In this document: positions 44,845-57,154 of the stretch, in pieces | Layout: each line of letters begins with the position of its first letter | Position numbering within the stretch: the first letter of the stretch is position 1 | From: Rhipicephalus microplus | Lineage: Eukaryota; Arthropoda; Arachnida; Ixodida; Ixodidae | Length of the DNA: 64,000 nt | Direction: 5' to 3' | Assembly: GCF_043290135.1 (NCBI RefSeq) | Contig: NC_134702.1 | Location: 196,014,491 to 196,078,490, forward strand | Program-made: the position numbers and the translations under genes | The notes under the pieces: model-generated | Databases searched by the model: none | Seen by the model: only the letters and a program-made list of their open reading frames with translations | Told to the model about the DNA's origin: nothing

Positions 44845-44985
44845 AGCTTGCAGGAAGGAAGAAAAGGGAGAACACAGAGAGGTTAACCAGACAGACATTC
44901 GGTTGGCTACCCTACACTGCGGGATTAGTGAAGGGAATAGAAAGATGAGAAAGAAGGAAGAGAAGGAAAAGAAGAAAGGAGTGAT
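44845..44985 (-). mobile_element. LINE 3' UTR fragment
   Basis: The minus strand reads GTAGGGTAGCCAACCGAATG and CTGGTTAACCTCTCTGTG, flanked by C/T-rich runs. The same signature occurs in the 3' UTR of the LINE at 43150-43610 (GGGTAGCAAACCGGATG, GTTTAACCTCCTGG), so this is a second, headless member. Confidence 0.6.
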
Positions 44986-46017
44986 TGACAGTAATTTATC
45001 TGCAGCGTGTAGAACTCCACCGCATCTTGTACATTAAAAATAGACCACTTCTCTAATACAAACAAAACCCTCGATGACTGCATTTAAGAAGATCTCTAAG
45101 ATGACGGCGCAGAGAACATATATTTTGAGTAAAATGACAGTGTAGACGGCTCTCTGTGAGCATGTAAATACGAGAACTTGTATTTTATTCCCATTTCATC
45201 TGAATCTGACAGCTTGATCCATACCGTGTTATTTGTTTATATCACAAAGCTCTGATCAACTAACCATCAATTAATTTTGGATGTTGTCAAGGTGACATCG
45301 ATATGCGGCGAAGAAAGAGAAACACGCGTGTGCAACCATATTTTTCTGAATAGCTGAACTAACAAGACATAATTATCTTCTAAATGGGCGAAAATCGTAA
45401 ATACAGTGGCAATATTTTCGCATCTAATGTATACAGATTGTTTATGTTTTTGTGTGGCATGGGAAAATTAGGACTGGAGAGATGTACTCAAGAGGAACGA
45501 AGAATTGGAAACGTTTTTTTTATTACAATTACTGTTGTAGCAGGACATTGAAGAAACATTAGGCTTATGCAGCGACACTCTAGTGCTGTTCAGTGAAATA
45601 TGAAGGAGACCTCACGTGGCCTGCACATTCATTTGAACCCGTTGAGACATGCCCTTTGCCCTGGTCAAAGTGTGTATCAGTGAAGTTCGGCGGCACCTAT
45701 ACGCAGCGATCTCATGGATAGGATGGCGCCACTTGAGTGATGCCGCCGTTGCTCTTCTACTGCAATAGTCTCGTGTAGCATACTCGGGCTGCTCATAAAA
45801 TATGCATTCATGCGGCCCAGCTCTCAGCGGTCGCTGGCTGTACAGAGAAGCCGCTGAACTTGCACCGACGTTGCAGGCCAGTCGTTGCGCAACCTGAGCA
45901 TAGAACTTGCCTCAATCGTTCGACATAGTAGCCGTGCACATTTCTCTAGCAGGTTCGTCTTCCTTGCTTATCTATGACGTGCGATGAAGTACTATTGTTG
46001 CGTTGAGATAACATGGC
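44986..46017. other. Unassigned sequence
   Basis: AT-rich to about 45640, then mixed. Nothing is recognised. Confidence 0.5.
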
Positions 46018-46208
46018 TGTTAGTTTTAAGGGGGTTAAGAGTGACGTCATCTCCTGGTGGTTGGCGCGTGTCCCTGTTGGTGATCACCGTCTCAAAAAAA
46101 TAAAGCTATAAAGCAGAGGAGTATTTTTCTTTTCAGACAGTGATAACCATTAGAGACAGGCACCAATACCAGGAGATGACATCAATACTAACTCCCTTAA
46201 AACTAACA
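46018..46208. repeat. Imperfect inverted repeat with ~75-bp arms
   Basis: The left arm (46018-46093) starts TGTTAGTTTTAAGGGGGTTA and includes GTCATCTCCTGGT. The right arm (46134-46208) carries ACCAGGAGATGAC and ends CCCTTAAAACTAACA, pairing along nearly its whole length. The loop is about 40 bases and contains AATAAAG. This could be a small MITE or a transcript hairpin. Confidence 0.8.
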
Positions 46209-48392
46209 CGCCCAGATTGACAAGGCTCCTTTGACAAAGATAAGTCCTCCTATCAAAACATTGGCCAGGCTGTCTGAGCCACTCTTGCGGTTCACCCTGT
46301 TCATCCCACAACGTGTTTCGAGCAGTCAGTTCCCATCTTGATTTTGAATTTCTTTGAGATGTGGAATAGCGAGCTTCACCTGCCGCATTAAACCGAAAAT
46401 CCAAGTCAACAACAGGTGAGAAGACAACGTGGACCTCAGTGTGTTGCTTTTAGTTACAAAAGGGCTCCTTCTATAGTTATAATGTGCTCCTTCTAGTTAA
46501 AAAAGACTCATAGTTTTTTTTCGCCCCATAGCCATTGCATTTTCGCTATTAAATGGCAACGCAGATGCATACTTCAGCGCTAACCGTCACGACACAGTCT
46601 AATCCTTTAAAGAAGCACTGAGCAGGTCAACCTATTTAGGGATGGTTGGCCAGCTATTGTGGTGAAGCGTCTAGTAAAAGCCGCAGTCGGGCAGCATTAA
46701 GAAGGAGCACCGGTTGTTTTCACAATGTTACCTGCGTGATAGATAAATAAAGTAAAGTAAACAGAAATACACTAAGGAAAAAAAACAAGAAAGAGTGTCA
46801 GTGTGAGTTCGCCAGTAATTGTTTTGACAGAAAAAGTAAATGACGTACCTTGGAATCAGATCACATGCAATGTCAGTTGTATTTCTCTTTTTCGCTCATA
46901 AATAAGGCGGGTGTAAATGGCACGAAAGAAGCAGCTAGAAGTCTAGCACCTACCTTTTTGAATGTTTGTGTCGTCTTTTCTTCCTATACGTATCGTTTAT
47001 GAATCACCTACTTGTCCGAGCCGCAACATTTATGGAAAAAAGAAAGACGTACGTATAGCCTGCAAGCAAAACTTGGGCTTCCGTTGTTGAGCTAAAGACA
47101 ACAATACCCAACTTCAGGAAACTGCATGAACGAGAACACGAATCTGCGAGTTTGATGAAGAGAACTAACGACGAAGAGCCCTTCGCGGCAACTGCGTCTT
47201 TTTCTAGTTTTTTATGTTGGCGGTACAGTGCTGGTCCATTTTCGGGCTCCATCAGCAGACGCACCAGGGCAATAAATAACGCCCGTACCACAAGTGCGTG
47301 TCCTACGCTTGGATGATTTTTGTTCGGTCACATTACTGGCTATATGAATCTCGGTTCCTTTTTTTGTGTGTTTCTGGACGCCCTCCCACTTTATTGAATA
47401 TGCGGTCACCCAACCGGCCAGAGCTACGTCTGGAGATGTTTGCCCACTGTGTGTGCATCAATGCTTAGGCTCGCTATTCAGAATAAATGAGAGCAAGTGA
47501 TTCAACTCTGCTGCGGCTGAAGCAACAAAGAATTGCCTAATAAAGCAACAGCGCTTCTGTCTCTGTTTTAAAAATAAGCTTTTTAGTACCAATTTCAACC
47601 GTTTCTGTTGATTAGTTCGTGTATGCGCATGTGTGGGTGTGTATGGGTGTGTGTTACGGCGTGTAGTTCCCTCTATAATGCTGTATCAGAGATGCGATAT
47701 CTTCAAAATATGCATCTGCGCTACTTGCGATCAGCTTTCGTCTTTGTAGATGTTCGCGCAAGACAAGCGCATGCTTGCACGGGATGCAACGTGAGTGGAT
47801 AAAAAAAATAAAAGAATGAGAGCAACAAGACGCTGATTTGCATACGCAGAACTCTGTTCTAACAGTGGTATAGGAGAATTCAATATTTTGTAGGCTAAAA
47901 TCATTTATTGTTGTGACACACCCCACACGAGAAAATAAAACCCCGTTTTCACTGGTGATAACCCAAAACTATTCTAGTAAACGTACTTTAGGCGAGGTTC
48001 GTGCATATGCGTGGCGCCAGCAGATGCTCGTTTCTTACATAAAAGATGCCTAAGTAAAAGTTTTCACAATCACGTAACTACGTAAACGCATCCATGCACA
48101 CATATATATATATATATATATTAAATCTCGGTACTGCAACATGACTCAGGCTACTCTGCTTTGCCGGTTGTAGGTGTGAGTAATTCATACAAAGTCAGTT
48201 TTTTCTACGTATGAATAGTCTACAAAGCAAATTCTGGTGAAGTTGTTGCGCAGATACTTTATATTTCGTGTGATTTTTTCTTTTGCTTCTTATTTTCAAC
48301 TGTTTCTAAATAGGGCTGTGGGTTACGCGAGAGAAAACAGCGTTAAGATATAAAGAGCACGTGAACATCTTCACCCTCTCTCGTCAGCAAAT
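46209..48392. other. Unassigned sequence
   Basis: An (AT)n run lies at 48096-48120. Open frames at 46150-46404 and 47004-47409 (minus) have no recognised motif. Confidence 0.5.
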
Positions 48393-48480
48393 GCTTACGG
48401 TGCTAGATTGCTAGGCCCAAAGGTCGCAGGGTTGCATCCCTGCCGCGGCGGCCACACTTCGTTAGAGTCGAAATTCTGAA
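48393..48480 (+). mobile_element. Ruka-like SINE, 5' fragment
   Basis: GGTCGCAGGGTTGCATCCCT (B-box region) and GCCGCGGCGGCCACACTTCG, followed by GAGTCGAAA, match the head and early body of the full copies. The 3' part is missing. Confidence 0.55.
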
Positions 48481-48967
48481 AGCAGTATTTCAATAATTTA
48501 TTTATTTACCAGTATTATTATGCATTGGTCCATGGAGATCTTTTTTCTCAATAGCATTGAGTAAAGAAACAAAACACACCCCTTCTTTATATGATCGGTA
48601 TGCTACAAAGTATGTTTACAGTATATTTTCCAAGACACTTTATTTCGCCATAATTTTGGGCCGATTCCACGTGGTGGGTTGAGCTGCACTTTTATAATAC
48701 CGAACGAAACCACCTATTCTGAACAGGAAGCAATACTTTGTGGCGCGAACAGATCCATACACTTTGAGTTCGGTGATCTCCATTCATTAAAAAATTCAGC
48801 CAGTTTATAGACGAATTCAGGAAGCACATGCCATGGAATCAAAAAGCTCTTCTGAGCTTGACTAAGACTTTCTGCTGTTTACAGTCCAGCAGCATGCAAT
48901 GACTGCGAACAAAAACTGGAGTACATAAGTATAAGCAGAAAAATAGCATGTAATATTCTTGCACTTG

Positions 48968-48977
48968 AACACCGAAA
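48968..48977. repeat. Left target-site duplication AACACCGAAA
   Basis: These ten bases are repeated at 49229-49238 after the SINE. Confidence 0.85.
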
Positions 48978-49228
48978 AATATGCCCCGCCATGGTGGTTT
49001 AGTGACTAAGGTACTCGGCTGCTAACCCGCAAATAGCGGGATTGAATTCCGACTGCAGCCGCTACATTTTGGATGGAGGCGACAATGTTGTAGGCCCGTG
49101 TGCCCAGATTTCGGTGCACGTTAAAGAACCGCAGGTGGTCAATATTTCCGGATCCCTCCACTATGGCGTCTATCATAATCATATGGTAGTTTTGGTACGT
49201 TAGACCCCAGATATCAATCAATCAAACC
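48978..49228 (+). mobile_element. Ruka-like SINE with target-site duplication
   Basis: A box: GGTTTAGTGACTAAGG. B box: AGCGGGATTGAATTCCG. The body includes GATGGAGGCGACAATGTTGT, GGCCCGTGTGCCCAGATTTC and GTTAAAGAACCGCAGGTGG. The end is GTACGTTAGACCCCAGATAT followed by CAATCAATCAA. Flanked by perfect 10-base duplications; the best plus-strand copy. Confidence 0.92.
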
Positions 49229-49238
49229 AACACCGAAA
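49229..49238. repeat. Right target-site duplication AACACCGAAA
   Basis: This is an exact match to 48968-48977. Confidence 0.85.
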
Positions 49239-50411
49239 GAACACAAGGTGTACACGCAATTCAGCGATAAAAAATGACAAGTAACAAATAGACTAAATCG
49301 AACGTAAAGTTGAAAACTAATCATTCAAATATCAACTCACAAAGAAAGTATGTAGCGCATGTCTTCAAGTAGTAACTGGTTCTTGAAGGGGGAAAGAAGG
49401 AATAATTTCTGTCTACCTAATTGGCGAAATGGCTAAGCTTCTTGTTCGATGGGGTATAAAAATAATAGTAGAAAGAGAAAGATACACGAGACGCAAGTAA
49501 TAAATGGTTGGTGAGTTTGTTTTAGCCACCCTCCAAAAAACACACCAGCCACCTCATATTCAAATGCTCTCCCCGGCATACACCACAAGCGGGGCAACAG
49601 CTAGGAGAGACGATGCCACCGTGAAACTGAAGCAGCGCCTGAAGAACGCCAGATTTATCACTCAGCGCGAGTTCACATATCTCTTCACGCCTGCACTGGC
49701 GCGACTGTCATACAAAGTTAATATTTCACTTAGCAGTATATTTTGTGATGTGTCAGCAAATCAATGAAGGTTAAGAGTGCTTAGTTAGATTTTGTGACAT
49801 GACGTTATCTGCCGATTTTATTGCTGAAACTGAACTAGACAAGACAAGAAAATTTGTAGAAGTTGTCATGCAAGTTTCAGAATATGGATTTCCGCCCCGT
49901 GGAAATTTTCATCAATAGCGTCGTTTCTTTCATTTTACACTTGTCGTGTGCTCCCGGTACTTGATGGCGTTGCCATCTAGGAAGTGACGTGTCCCCTTCT
50001 TCACTAATAACCAAGCTTTGCAGGGGTTTGTTCATTACGCCTCGGCTTGAAGTACAAGACGAAGCGGACAAAGCAATTTTTTTCCTTAAGGTATTGTGGT
50101 AATTTTCTCGATTACGCTAAATGCGCGATTAATTTCCCCTAAGTTCGCTGCATAAACCTACCGTTGACGCATTTTTTTCCTCGAAGGAAACTACCAAAAA
50201 AGTTAGGCAACCCATCACCTACGAAGCCGAAACTGAAAAATGCATAATAGGATCAGCTTGATACGTCGTATTTTGTAGGTTATTTAGCAAGCATATCAAG
50301 TTCAAACATGTCATAATGCTATAAAAGCATTCTAAACGCATCATTTTTAAACATAAATGTTATACACTTCTCACTGGCTGAACGCGTCAAATGGTACATT
50401 TGTCGATATCG
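49239..50411. other. Unassigned sequence
   Basis: The open frame at 49504-49767 (plus, 87 codons) has somewhat better composition but no motif. Nothing else was found. Confidence 0.5.
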
Positions 50412-50558
50412 GTAGATATAAATAGCTAGCTATTTGAATTGCAAGGAACGTGCTCTTCGGTGGCTCAGTGGTTAACGCGTGGGACTATCAGTTGAGAGGA
50501 CCCAAGTTCGATTCAGCGCGCAGGAGCACTTTTTCTTGTTTTTCTTTCTTTCTTGCAG

Positions 50559-50635
<77 letters not shown>

Positions 50636-50706
50636 CGGTGAATGACGCCGACGACAAAATTCAGCCGAGAGTGTCTATATATGTGGTATCGCAATAAAAT
50701 TACGAC
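50412..50706 (+). mobile_element. tRNA-headed SINE with (AT)n middle
   Basis: It begins GTAGATATAAATAGCTAGC. The A box is GGTGGCTCAGTGGTTAACGC (50458-50477) and the B box is AAGTTCGATTC (50503-50513). A C/T-rich linker and about 33 AT units (50563-50629) follow. The tail is GGTGAATGACGCCGACGAC, then TTCAGCCGAGAGTGTC, and it ends in GCAATAAAATTA. It is not a tRNA gene: the stems cannot fold properly and no 3' processing context exists. Confidence 0.8.
50563..50635. repeat. (AT)n microsatellite inside the SINE
   Basis: It lies between the pyrimidine linker and the SINE tail, at the same place as the short TATATA tract in the copy at 11950-12203. This suggests in-place expansion. Confidence 0.95.
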
Positions 50707-53149
50707 TTGCTTTATAAGGCTCACACGTGTTTTGAAAGAAGTGCTTTATATTACAGACTAACACTTCTTAGCGATAATTGCTTTTTAAAAATTGTTGGCG
50801 TCTCTTAGCCTCTTACCCTAAAAGCGAAAAATGCAATAGAACCTGAAATGTAATTCTTTTTGTTTTGTCATATTTATGACGTACACATGTGGGTATGCAG
50901 AAAATAAAAAGGTGTCATTGAATAGCCTGACTAGCCTTTCACCTAATTTGGCAGTGATACATTTGAAGGACATAGTAGGCCGTTCTATTTTTTTCTTCCG
51001 TCATTTTCTATGCGGTTGTTAGGCTGCTCCCTAAAATTTTATGCTGCAGAAGCGGTTCGTCTATTCAACTTCAGTTTTATTCATACACCACTGTCAATCA
51101 CCAGCACTGTCAGGCTATGCAAAATCACTGTTTCTTTGGTTTTCTCTTCGGCTCTCAATACATCACCCTTTGTTCAGTTACTGAAGTGAGCCTGGCACGA
51201 GCTTTCTACGGGAATTTATCGTGTATTGTGGCATTTCTAGATGCCAGCGTGTGACAGTGTACTTGCTGTATCGAAAACTATATTTTTCTCAGATCGCACA
51301 TGTTGAAAACTCTCAATCAGGATCACGATGTGACGTAATGTTCAATAAACTTATGAATTATAGTCTAGGTTTCCAAATGGGTGAACTTTTGCACTTTCAT
51401 CAGTAACAATCTGAAAATTGATAGGCTTACTACGGTGCGCTATCGTTTAAAATGACAGGCTACTCTTTATGTAACCTCTTTGTGCTGTGAAAATCAAGAT
51501 ACACCACGACAAAATACTTTTTACAAACACATAACTTTTAAATTAGAAATTACCTGCCAATATACGTTGTCGTAAAGGTTAAAGTGATAAGATAATGCAT
51601 GCCATAGAGTATATGACAATGACTACATATGCTACAGCAGCAGGTGGATTATTCACATCACTGCGATTGAAAGAGCCGTTACGAAGTTCTGTTCAGGCAC
51701 TAACTGATTCAAACTCTCGACGATTCTCTAGAATATCGTTTTAACATGACCGACGAGTCACAGCATCTCGTGCTCAAAGGAAGAAATCGATTGGACAACG
51801 TGCTTCTCGTTAGCACGAATAGTAAGTGCCACATGCGGGACTCTCACGGGGCCAGAGGCCATGTGTCCGCTGATAGAACACTTATCTTCTTCCTAACTAC
51901 GCCTGGTTCCTTCCTATCGGTACCCTGAGGAATGTCATTAGAGACCCCAAGGCCACCAGAAAGTATCAACGCCTGTGGCTCCACTGTAGCGCACGTATAG
52001 ATAGGTCCTATTTGTTTTATGGCCTCCGATAAGCCGCGGTGGTTGAGACGGGACCCATTAATTTTCCTCATTTTCTCGAATGGTGGTGACCTGGTCTATG
52101 CGGTGCCCCATAGTACTGAATGTAGGATGGAAGATACCTTATATACTTAGTTTATCTTCGTTGGGTTGCGCAAGTAAGTTTAAGGAATAACACACACTGT
52201 CGTATGTGTAACTCTTAACAGCGCATATAAGAATTCATTATATAACCCAGCTATCTCAGGGACACTAAAGCTTCATTACTGATTTTCTCGCAAAATGAAA
52301 CGATACAAAACCAGAAAAAGAGTAGTGTTGAAAACACCCGACACGTAGGGGTGCGTAAAAAAGAAATAGATATGCCACAATAGTTGCAATGCCTAGGAAT
52401 TTCACTACAGCGTTTCCCCACATTTAATATGGGGCGTTGACGGGACCTGCTATTTTGCCACAAGTGTAGCTAGAATAGTCGAAGAGTACACGCACCTGTA
52501 CGACAGCGCTAGCCGTCCGGCAGTCAAGTAAGCATTTTGACTGTGCGAACTGCATCAACAACGCTGCTTTGTTGACCACCTCTATCGTTTTGAGCGTAGC
52601 ATTTCTGCACAAAGCAATATGTTGGGCGAGTTGGTTTTTAGCGTTCATGTTTACAGCGTGGTACAAAACCACATAAAGCAGGCACACGAGCCATGCAGCC
52701 CTAAGTGTGCTCATCTGACGAGCTCATGAACTCATAGCATTGCTTATCAAACCATGCAGGACTCTGAAACAGCATTAATGGGACCAGAAAAAATTAGGGG
52801 ACCCTAAAGCTTCGACTTTAGGCGTTGAACACAATAGCGACATCATTTTCCTAGTGCGTACTTCAAACACATAGTGCATTAAACCTTTTTAATTTGCTAC
52901 GCTTCCAAAACGTGGTTTTAAAAGAATAGGCGCAGTAGCGTGTGTGACATTTGTAGTGCGGTACCAGATTTCAGCTACGGAGTTCTTATGATAATCACAT
53001 ATTTTCACGCCCAATGACCATGGACACTTGTACCACGCATTCTTACTGTAACATTTCATATTGCATTGTGAAGAATGTATACAGGGCGCGTGTGTCTGTG
53101 AAGCATGAAAGCTGCTTCCACTGCATATTTTTCACTGTTTCCACATGCA
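50707..53149. other. Unassigned AT-rich sequence
   Basis: No element, RNA or coding signal is recognised. Confidence 0.5.
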
Positions 53150-53410
53150 GAGGCGTGGGCGTGTGGTGAAACATTTGCTTGCCACGCAAATGACCTGGAT
53201 TTGATCTCCACTTGGACACAAACAGCCCTGGTTTGGTGCACATCCTGCTCCATGACTTTTTATTAGGAATTTATTTTTTGCATCGTTATCAATTTTTTGG
53301 TCATGCATAACATGATTTTTCGCTCACAAACAATGACGCCGACGCCGACAGTGACGCCGACGCCTGAATTTCTGAGAAAGGATCACTTTAACGCTGTCGC
53401 GTTAAAAAGG
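53150..53410 (+). mobile_element. tRNA-headed SINE, diverged
   Basis: The head has GGGCGTGTGGTGAAACATTT and the B-box-like GACCTGGATTTGATCTCC. The tail has AACAATGACGCCGACGCCG and AGTGACGCCGACGCCTGAAT, and ends TTTAACGCTGTCGCGTTAAA. Its GACGCCGACG tail is related to that of the copy at 50412. Confidence 0.6.
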
Positions 53411-54588
53411 GCATGGAATACTCCCTTCATCAGGCAAGATGTTCACACCGTTTCCTTTCACGGCAGCCAATACAGAACAAAGTGGAACATTTTGCTACGA
53501 AAATAGCAGGAAAAAGGCAGCATGCTGCAGCTTCACTATCCTCAATCTTTATACACTCAATGCAATCATGGTTGCGCAATTTAGTAAAAAAAAATGTCGC
53601 GAGAATTTCTCCTTGTAAGTCACGTGAATCCACCTGCTTGAATAACAAATGTGGAGCTCTTCATCAGTATTAAATCGTGCAGGAATAGTATTGTTACTGG
53701 CAGTAGTTATAATAATATAGTAGTATAGCAGCACAAAACATTATTATATACATGAACTAGACAGGCTAGAACTACAGTGCCCCGTAGAAAATATACGTGG
53801 TATGTTCTGCAGGTTGGTGCCCCTATTCAAGGGCCCCACTGGCACGAACCATTCATTCAGCTCATCTACCTGACCATAAACGGCGGCAGCTAAGTAAGAG
53901 TCAATGTTTGTATCAAACAAATGTTTTGCTGAAACAAGTGTCACTGATATATTTCAATTATTCCAAAGGAGACAACTTTCGATTCAGCAGATAGGTAAGG
54001 CATCTCTATATTTCTGTGAGTCTCTGTAGTTATGAAAATTTTGTGCTGTTGCATGAACAAGTGATACACACTCTAACGCAATTTGAAATACAATCTCACC
54101 AGCTGGCTTTGGCATCCCATGTCACATAACGCAATCCTTTTTACTGTTCAATGCCCAGTTGGTGTGCACACAATACCTGTCTCAGGAAAACGTCACGGTG
54201 TCACGGTGATAAGACAACACGCTCATCAAAATTCACTTTAATTGCTGCTGGCCTTCTCTTATTTGTTTGCTGCCTTTTTAAAACAAGGATTGTACGGAAT
54301 ACCCAGAGAACATTGTTAGGCCAGGCACGTTTGTGTCTCACGTCTGCATAATACATCAATGGCTTTGACAATTTTTGTGCGGGTCACAAAGAGAGCTACC
54401 ATAGCAAGCACACAAATCGATTGGCAAGCGAAAAAATATTGAACAAGAAACACTTCTGGAAAGGGCTGAAATAAATTTTTTTATTTTTTTAAAAAACATT
54501 CATATATATCTTTTTTTCATTAACGTTGCGCAAGGTGCCCTAAGCTACTTAATTTTTTCATTTTTTCTCAAACTAATATTTTTTGTAT
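53411..54588. other. Unassigned AT-rich sequence
   Basis: Nothing is recognised. Confidence 0.5.
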
Positions 54589-54589
54589 G

Positions 54590-54790
54590 AGGCGTTCTTG
54601 CTGAACGTGCCGACGTTCTCCGAAAACTCATGGGAAGATGTAGGAGCTGCTATACCAAAGGAGACATGGCTCACATCAATGTACGCCAGCCAACAACAGA
54701 AATGTTCCTGTTAATAAAATCTTCGTTGGGAGGGACAATTTCTGTTCACAGACGCATAAAACAGGCTCTAGCGGATAAACACTACCTACA
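54590..54790 (+). other. Candidate exon-like open segment
   Basis: The segment follows a T-rich stretch ending TATGAG and stops at a strong donor-like GTAAGT. One frame stays open for 67 codons with a plausible composition (GVLAERADVLRKLMGRCRSC, then IKSSLGGTISVHRRIKQAL). No family is recognised and no partner exon is found. It could equally be part of an old element. Confidence 0.2.
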
Positions 54791-55057
54791 GTAAGTTTAT
54801 TATATAGCATTTATTGTGTGTTCTCTGCTTTATCAGCACCGAAACTGTGCACTTATGTTAACATCGTTATCACTCAGCATTGACTGACGCATGAAAAGAA
54901 AGTAATACGATGCAGTAGGCAAAATACTTGGGTTGTTTTTACATAGCTTCAAGCGAACAATGACAACGATTGTTTTGGAGGGTAAGCCGGGAAGCTGAGA
55001 AATAAACGCACTAGCAGAATGTTTGTGTGTGTCATTCTCGGTCCGCTCTAAGACGAA

Positions 55058-55270
55058 AGCTATGGCGGTGACCAGCTGCTGACCCACAAGTCGCGCGCTT
55101 GATCCCAGCTGCGGAGGTCGCATTTCAATAGAGGCAAAATGGTAGAGGCCCGTGTACTCCGCGATGGCAGTGTACGTTAAGGAACACCAAATGGGAAAAT
55201 TTTCAAATCTTTTTTCTACGGCGTCCTTCGTAATCATGTAGTGGCACGGGACATTGAACCCCAGACATTA
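55058..55270 (+). mobile_element. Ruka-like SINE, strongly diverged
   Basis: CAGCTGCTGACCCACAAGTC, CGCTTGATCCCAGCTGCGG (B-box region), AATAGAGGCAAAATGGTAGA and GGCCCGTGTACTCCGCGA follow the order of the intact copies. It ends with GGGACATTGAACCCCAGACA. The A box is damaged. Confidence 0.7.
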
Positions 55271-57154
55271 TTATTAGGAATACAAAATCTGGCTTTACCT
55301 TTATGTTTCAAGTCGGTGCATTGAAACATTCGCATTCCCTCCGAAAGGCTTCTGCACTTTCTTCGTGCTTTTTTCGTACTGTCTCCAGGAGCAGCCCAAC
55401 TTTGACCAAAAATTGGTTTCATGTCCCGATGACGTCATAAATATATCACCTGTTTATGAAATTTGGGGTCATATAGACGTAAAATGGTGGTGTTATAATG
55501 CGATGATGACTTTGTGTATCACCCGTGGAAACACCGCCTATGCAGGATGTGTACTCGGGACGATGGGTAAATTGTGTGCTCTGGAAGGTATCTTGGGCTC
55601 TCTTCTTAACAAATAAGCACTGTCATTTGCCACTAATCGCCTCTTATCTCCGACGTTTTGCAACCCAGCCCTAAAGCGCCCCAGCCTGGAAGACAATAAT
55701 TAACTAGTTAAAAAGTTTATGTATCGTAACCAAGCTCCAGTGATTTGACTGATGATGCTTCGATCCTTTGAGGGTCCTGTAAGTGCTTGATCTCCACCTC
55801 TATTGGGGCGCAACTACGCCTCTAAACATAAAAGATTAATATTTCAATAATAGAGCATTTTGCCACGTTTCCCCATCAACTTGACGCTATCGTCATGAAA
55901 CCAATGTTGTGAGTCATCTCATAGCATTTTTGCTTAAGTTGAAACTTAACTTGCGCAAAACTCCTTTATTTCCTGTGTTGGAGTTTCCCAACAACGTACT
56001 CAAGGTGAGTCACTGGTGTAGTGTCGCTGTGTTAATTTTTTTCACTTATTTTCATAAGATTAAAACAGCTAGGGCTCGAATGTAGACTGTAGAACTGTTC
56101 CCTTATAAATTATTTGTTCCTGCGTACAAGGTATGCACGTTATTGCATATCAGTGGGTAAACATTCGAGGAATAAAATGCAGAAAAGGAAAAGTAATCTG
56201 AACTCACCAAATTGTTATAATGTATACGGTGAAAGAGTGATTGAATTCAATGAAACTAAAGTCTCGAGTATTCTACTTTTGGATGTGTCATTCTACTTTT
56301 GAAGGTAGCCCGACTGTGTCATTGGTACTAGTTTTTTTTAAATAATTTTGCGCGATATGGTTATGGACATCGGCTGCAGCAGCGGCGAACCACTACGACG
56401 CTGCGCGACACTCGAGTTGTGATCTGGCAAAAGCTTTCTCTGAAGTAAAAGAGAGGCAAATAGGTAAACGAGAGCTGAGCCCATCAGGCTCCTTTGCAGT
56501 GTGAAAGGGTAAGAAAAGTTAGAGTTGAGAGGAAAGAGAAACAGTTGCTGCCTATTAACGATTCCTCGCTTGATTTCATAGGTGGTGCATGAAGTCTGTG
56601 GTCCAAATCAGGGCTGCGTGTTTTGCTTGCTTTTCATGCTATATACCTCCTTATTCCGGCTACCTAACGCCTACTGAATAACTTTGAAAGCTTTGCCAGT
56701 TCTGTCACTTTCAGAGTTTGACCTTTGCTAGTAATGTTTTTGGTCGCCTGAGATAGCTTCTTGTGACGGTTCTACTGATTGCATCTCTGACTGCCATTTC
56801 ACAGTAATTATAGATAGCAGTTCGTCAAGTCTAAAGTAGGTTTTCTTGTTCACAGCCACGTATACGTTCTCAATATATTCTCAATTCTGAATCTGAATAA
56901 TGAGCGCTAACTCACTATTCGGATTCTTTCTGCTGTTCCTTTCTACTGTTTATTCTTCATTTTTGCTGTTGTTTTATTGAAGTAGAAAAAAAACGAAATA
57001 GCACATATGCATATATACAGTTCTACATAGGTGAGTACAAAAGTTCTCATATGGGCACAAAAAACACGTAGCCGCCACAAACACGTTTGACAATAGTGCG
57101 CTCAGTTGTAGTCACTAATCTTTGTTTCTTCGAAAAAAAAATTTGCAGCACTTT
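55271..57154. other. Unassigned AT-rich sequence
   Basis: Nothing is supported. The open frame at 55365-55616 is unrecognised. Confidence 0.5.

Noticed and set aside
50458..50520. Possible genuine tRNA gene
   Set aside because: A and B boxes are good, but acceptor and anticodon stems do not pair, and the head is followed by the SINE body; the same head recurs at 11950-12203.
50450..50724. Four ORFs with Ile-Tyr runs
   Set aside because: They are products of the (AT)n tract inside a SINE.
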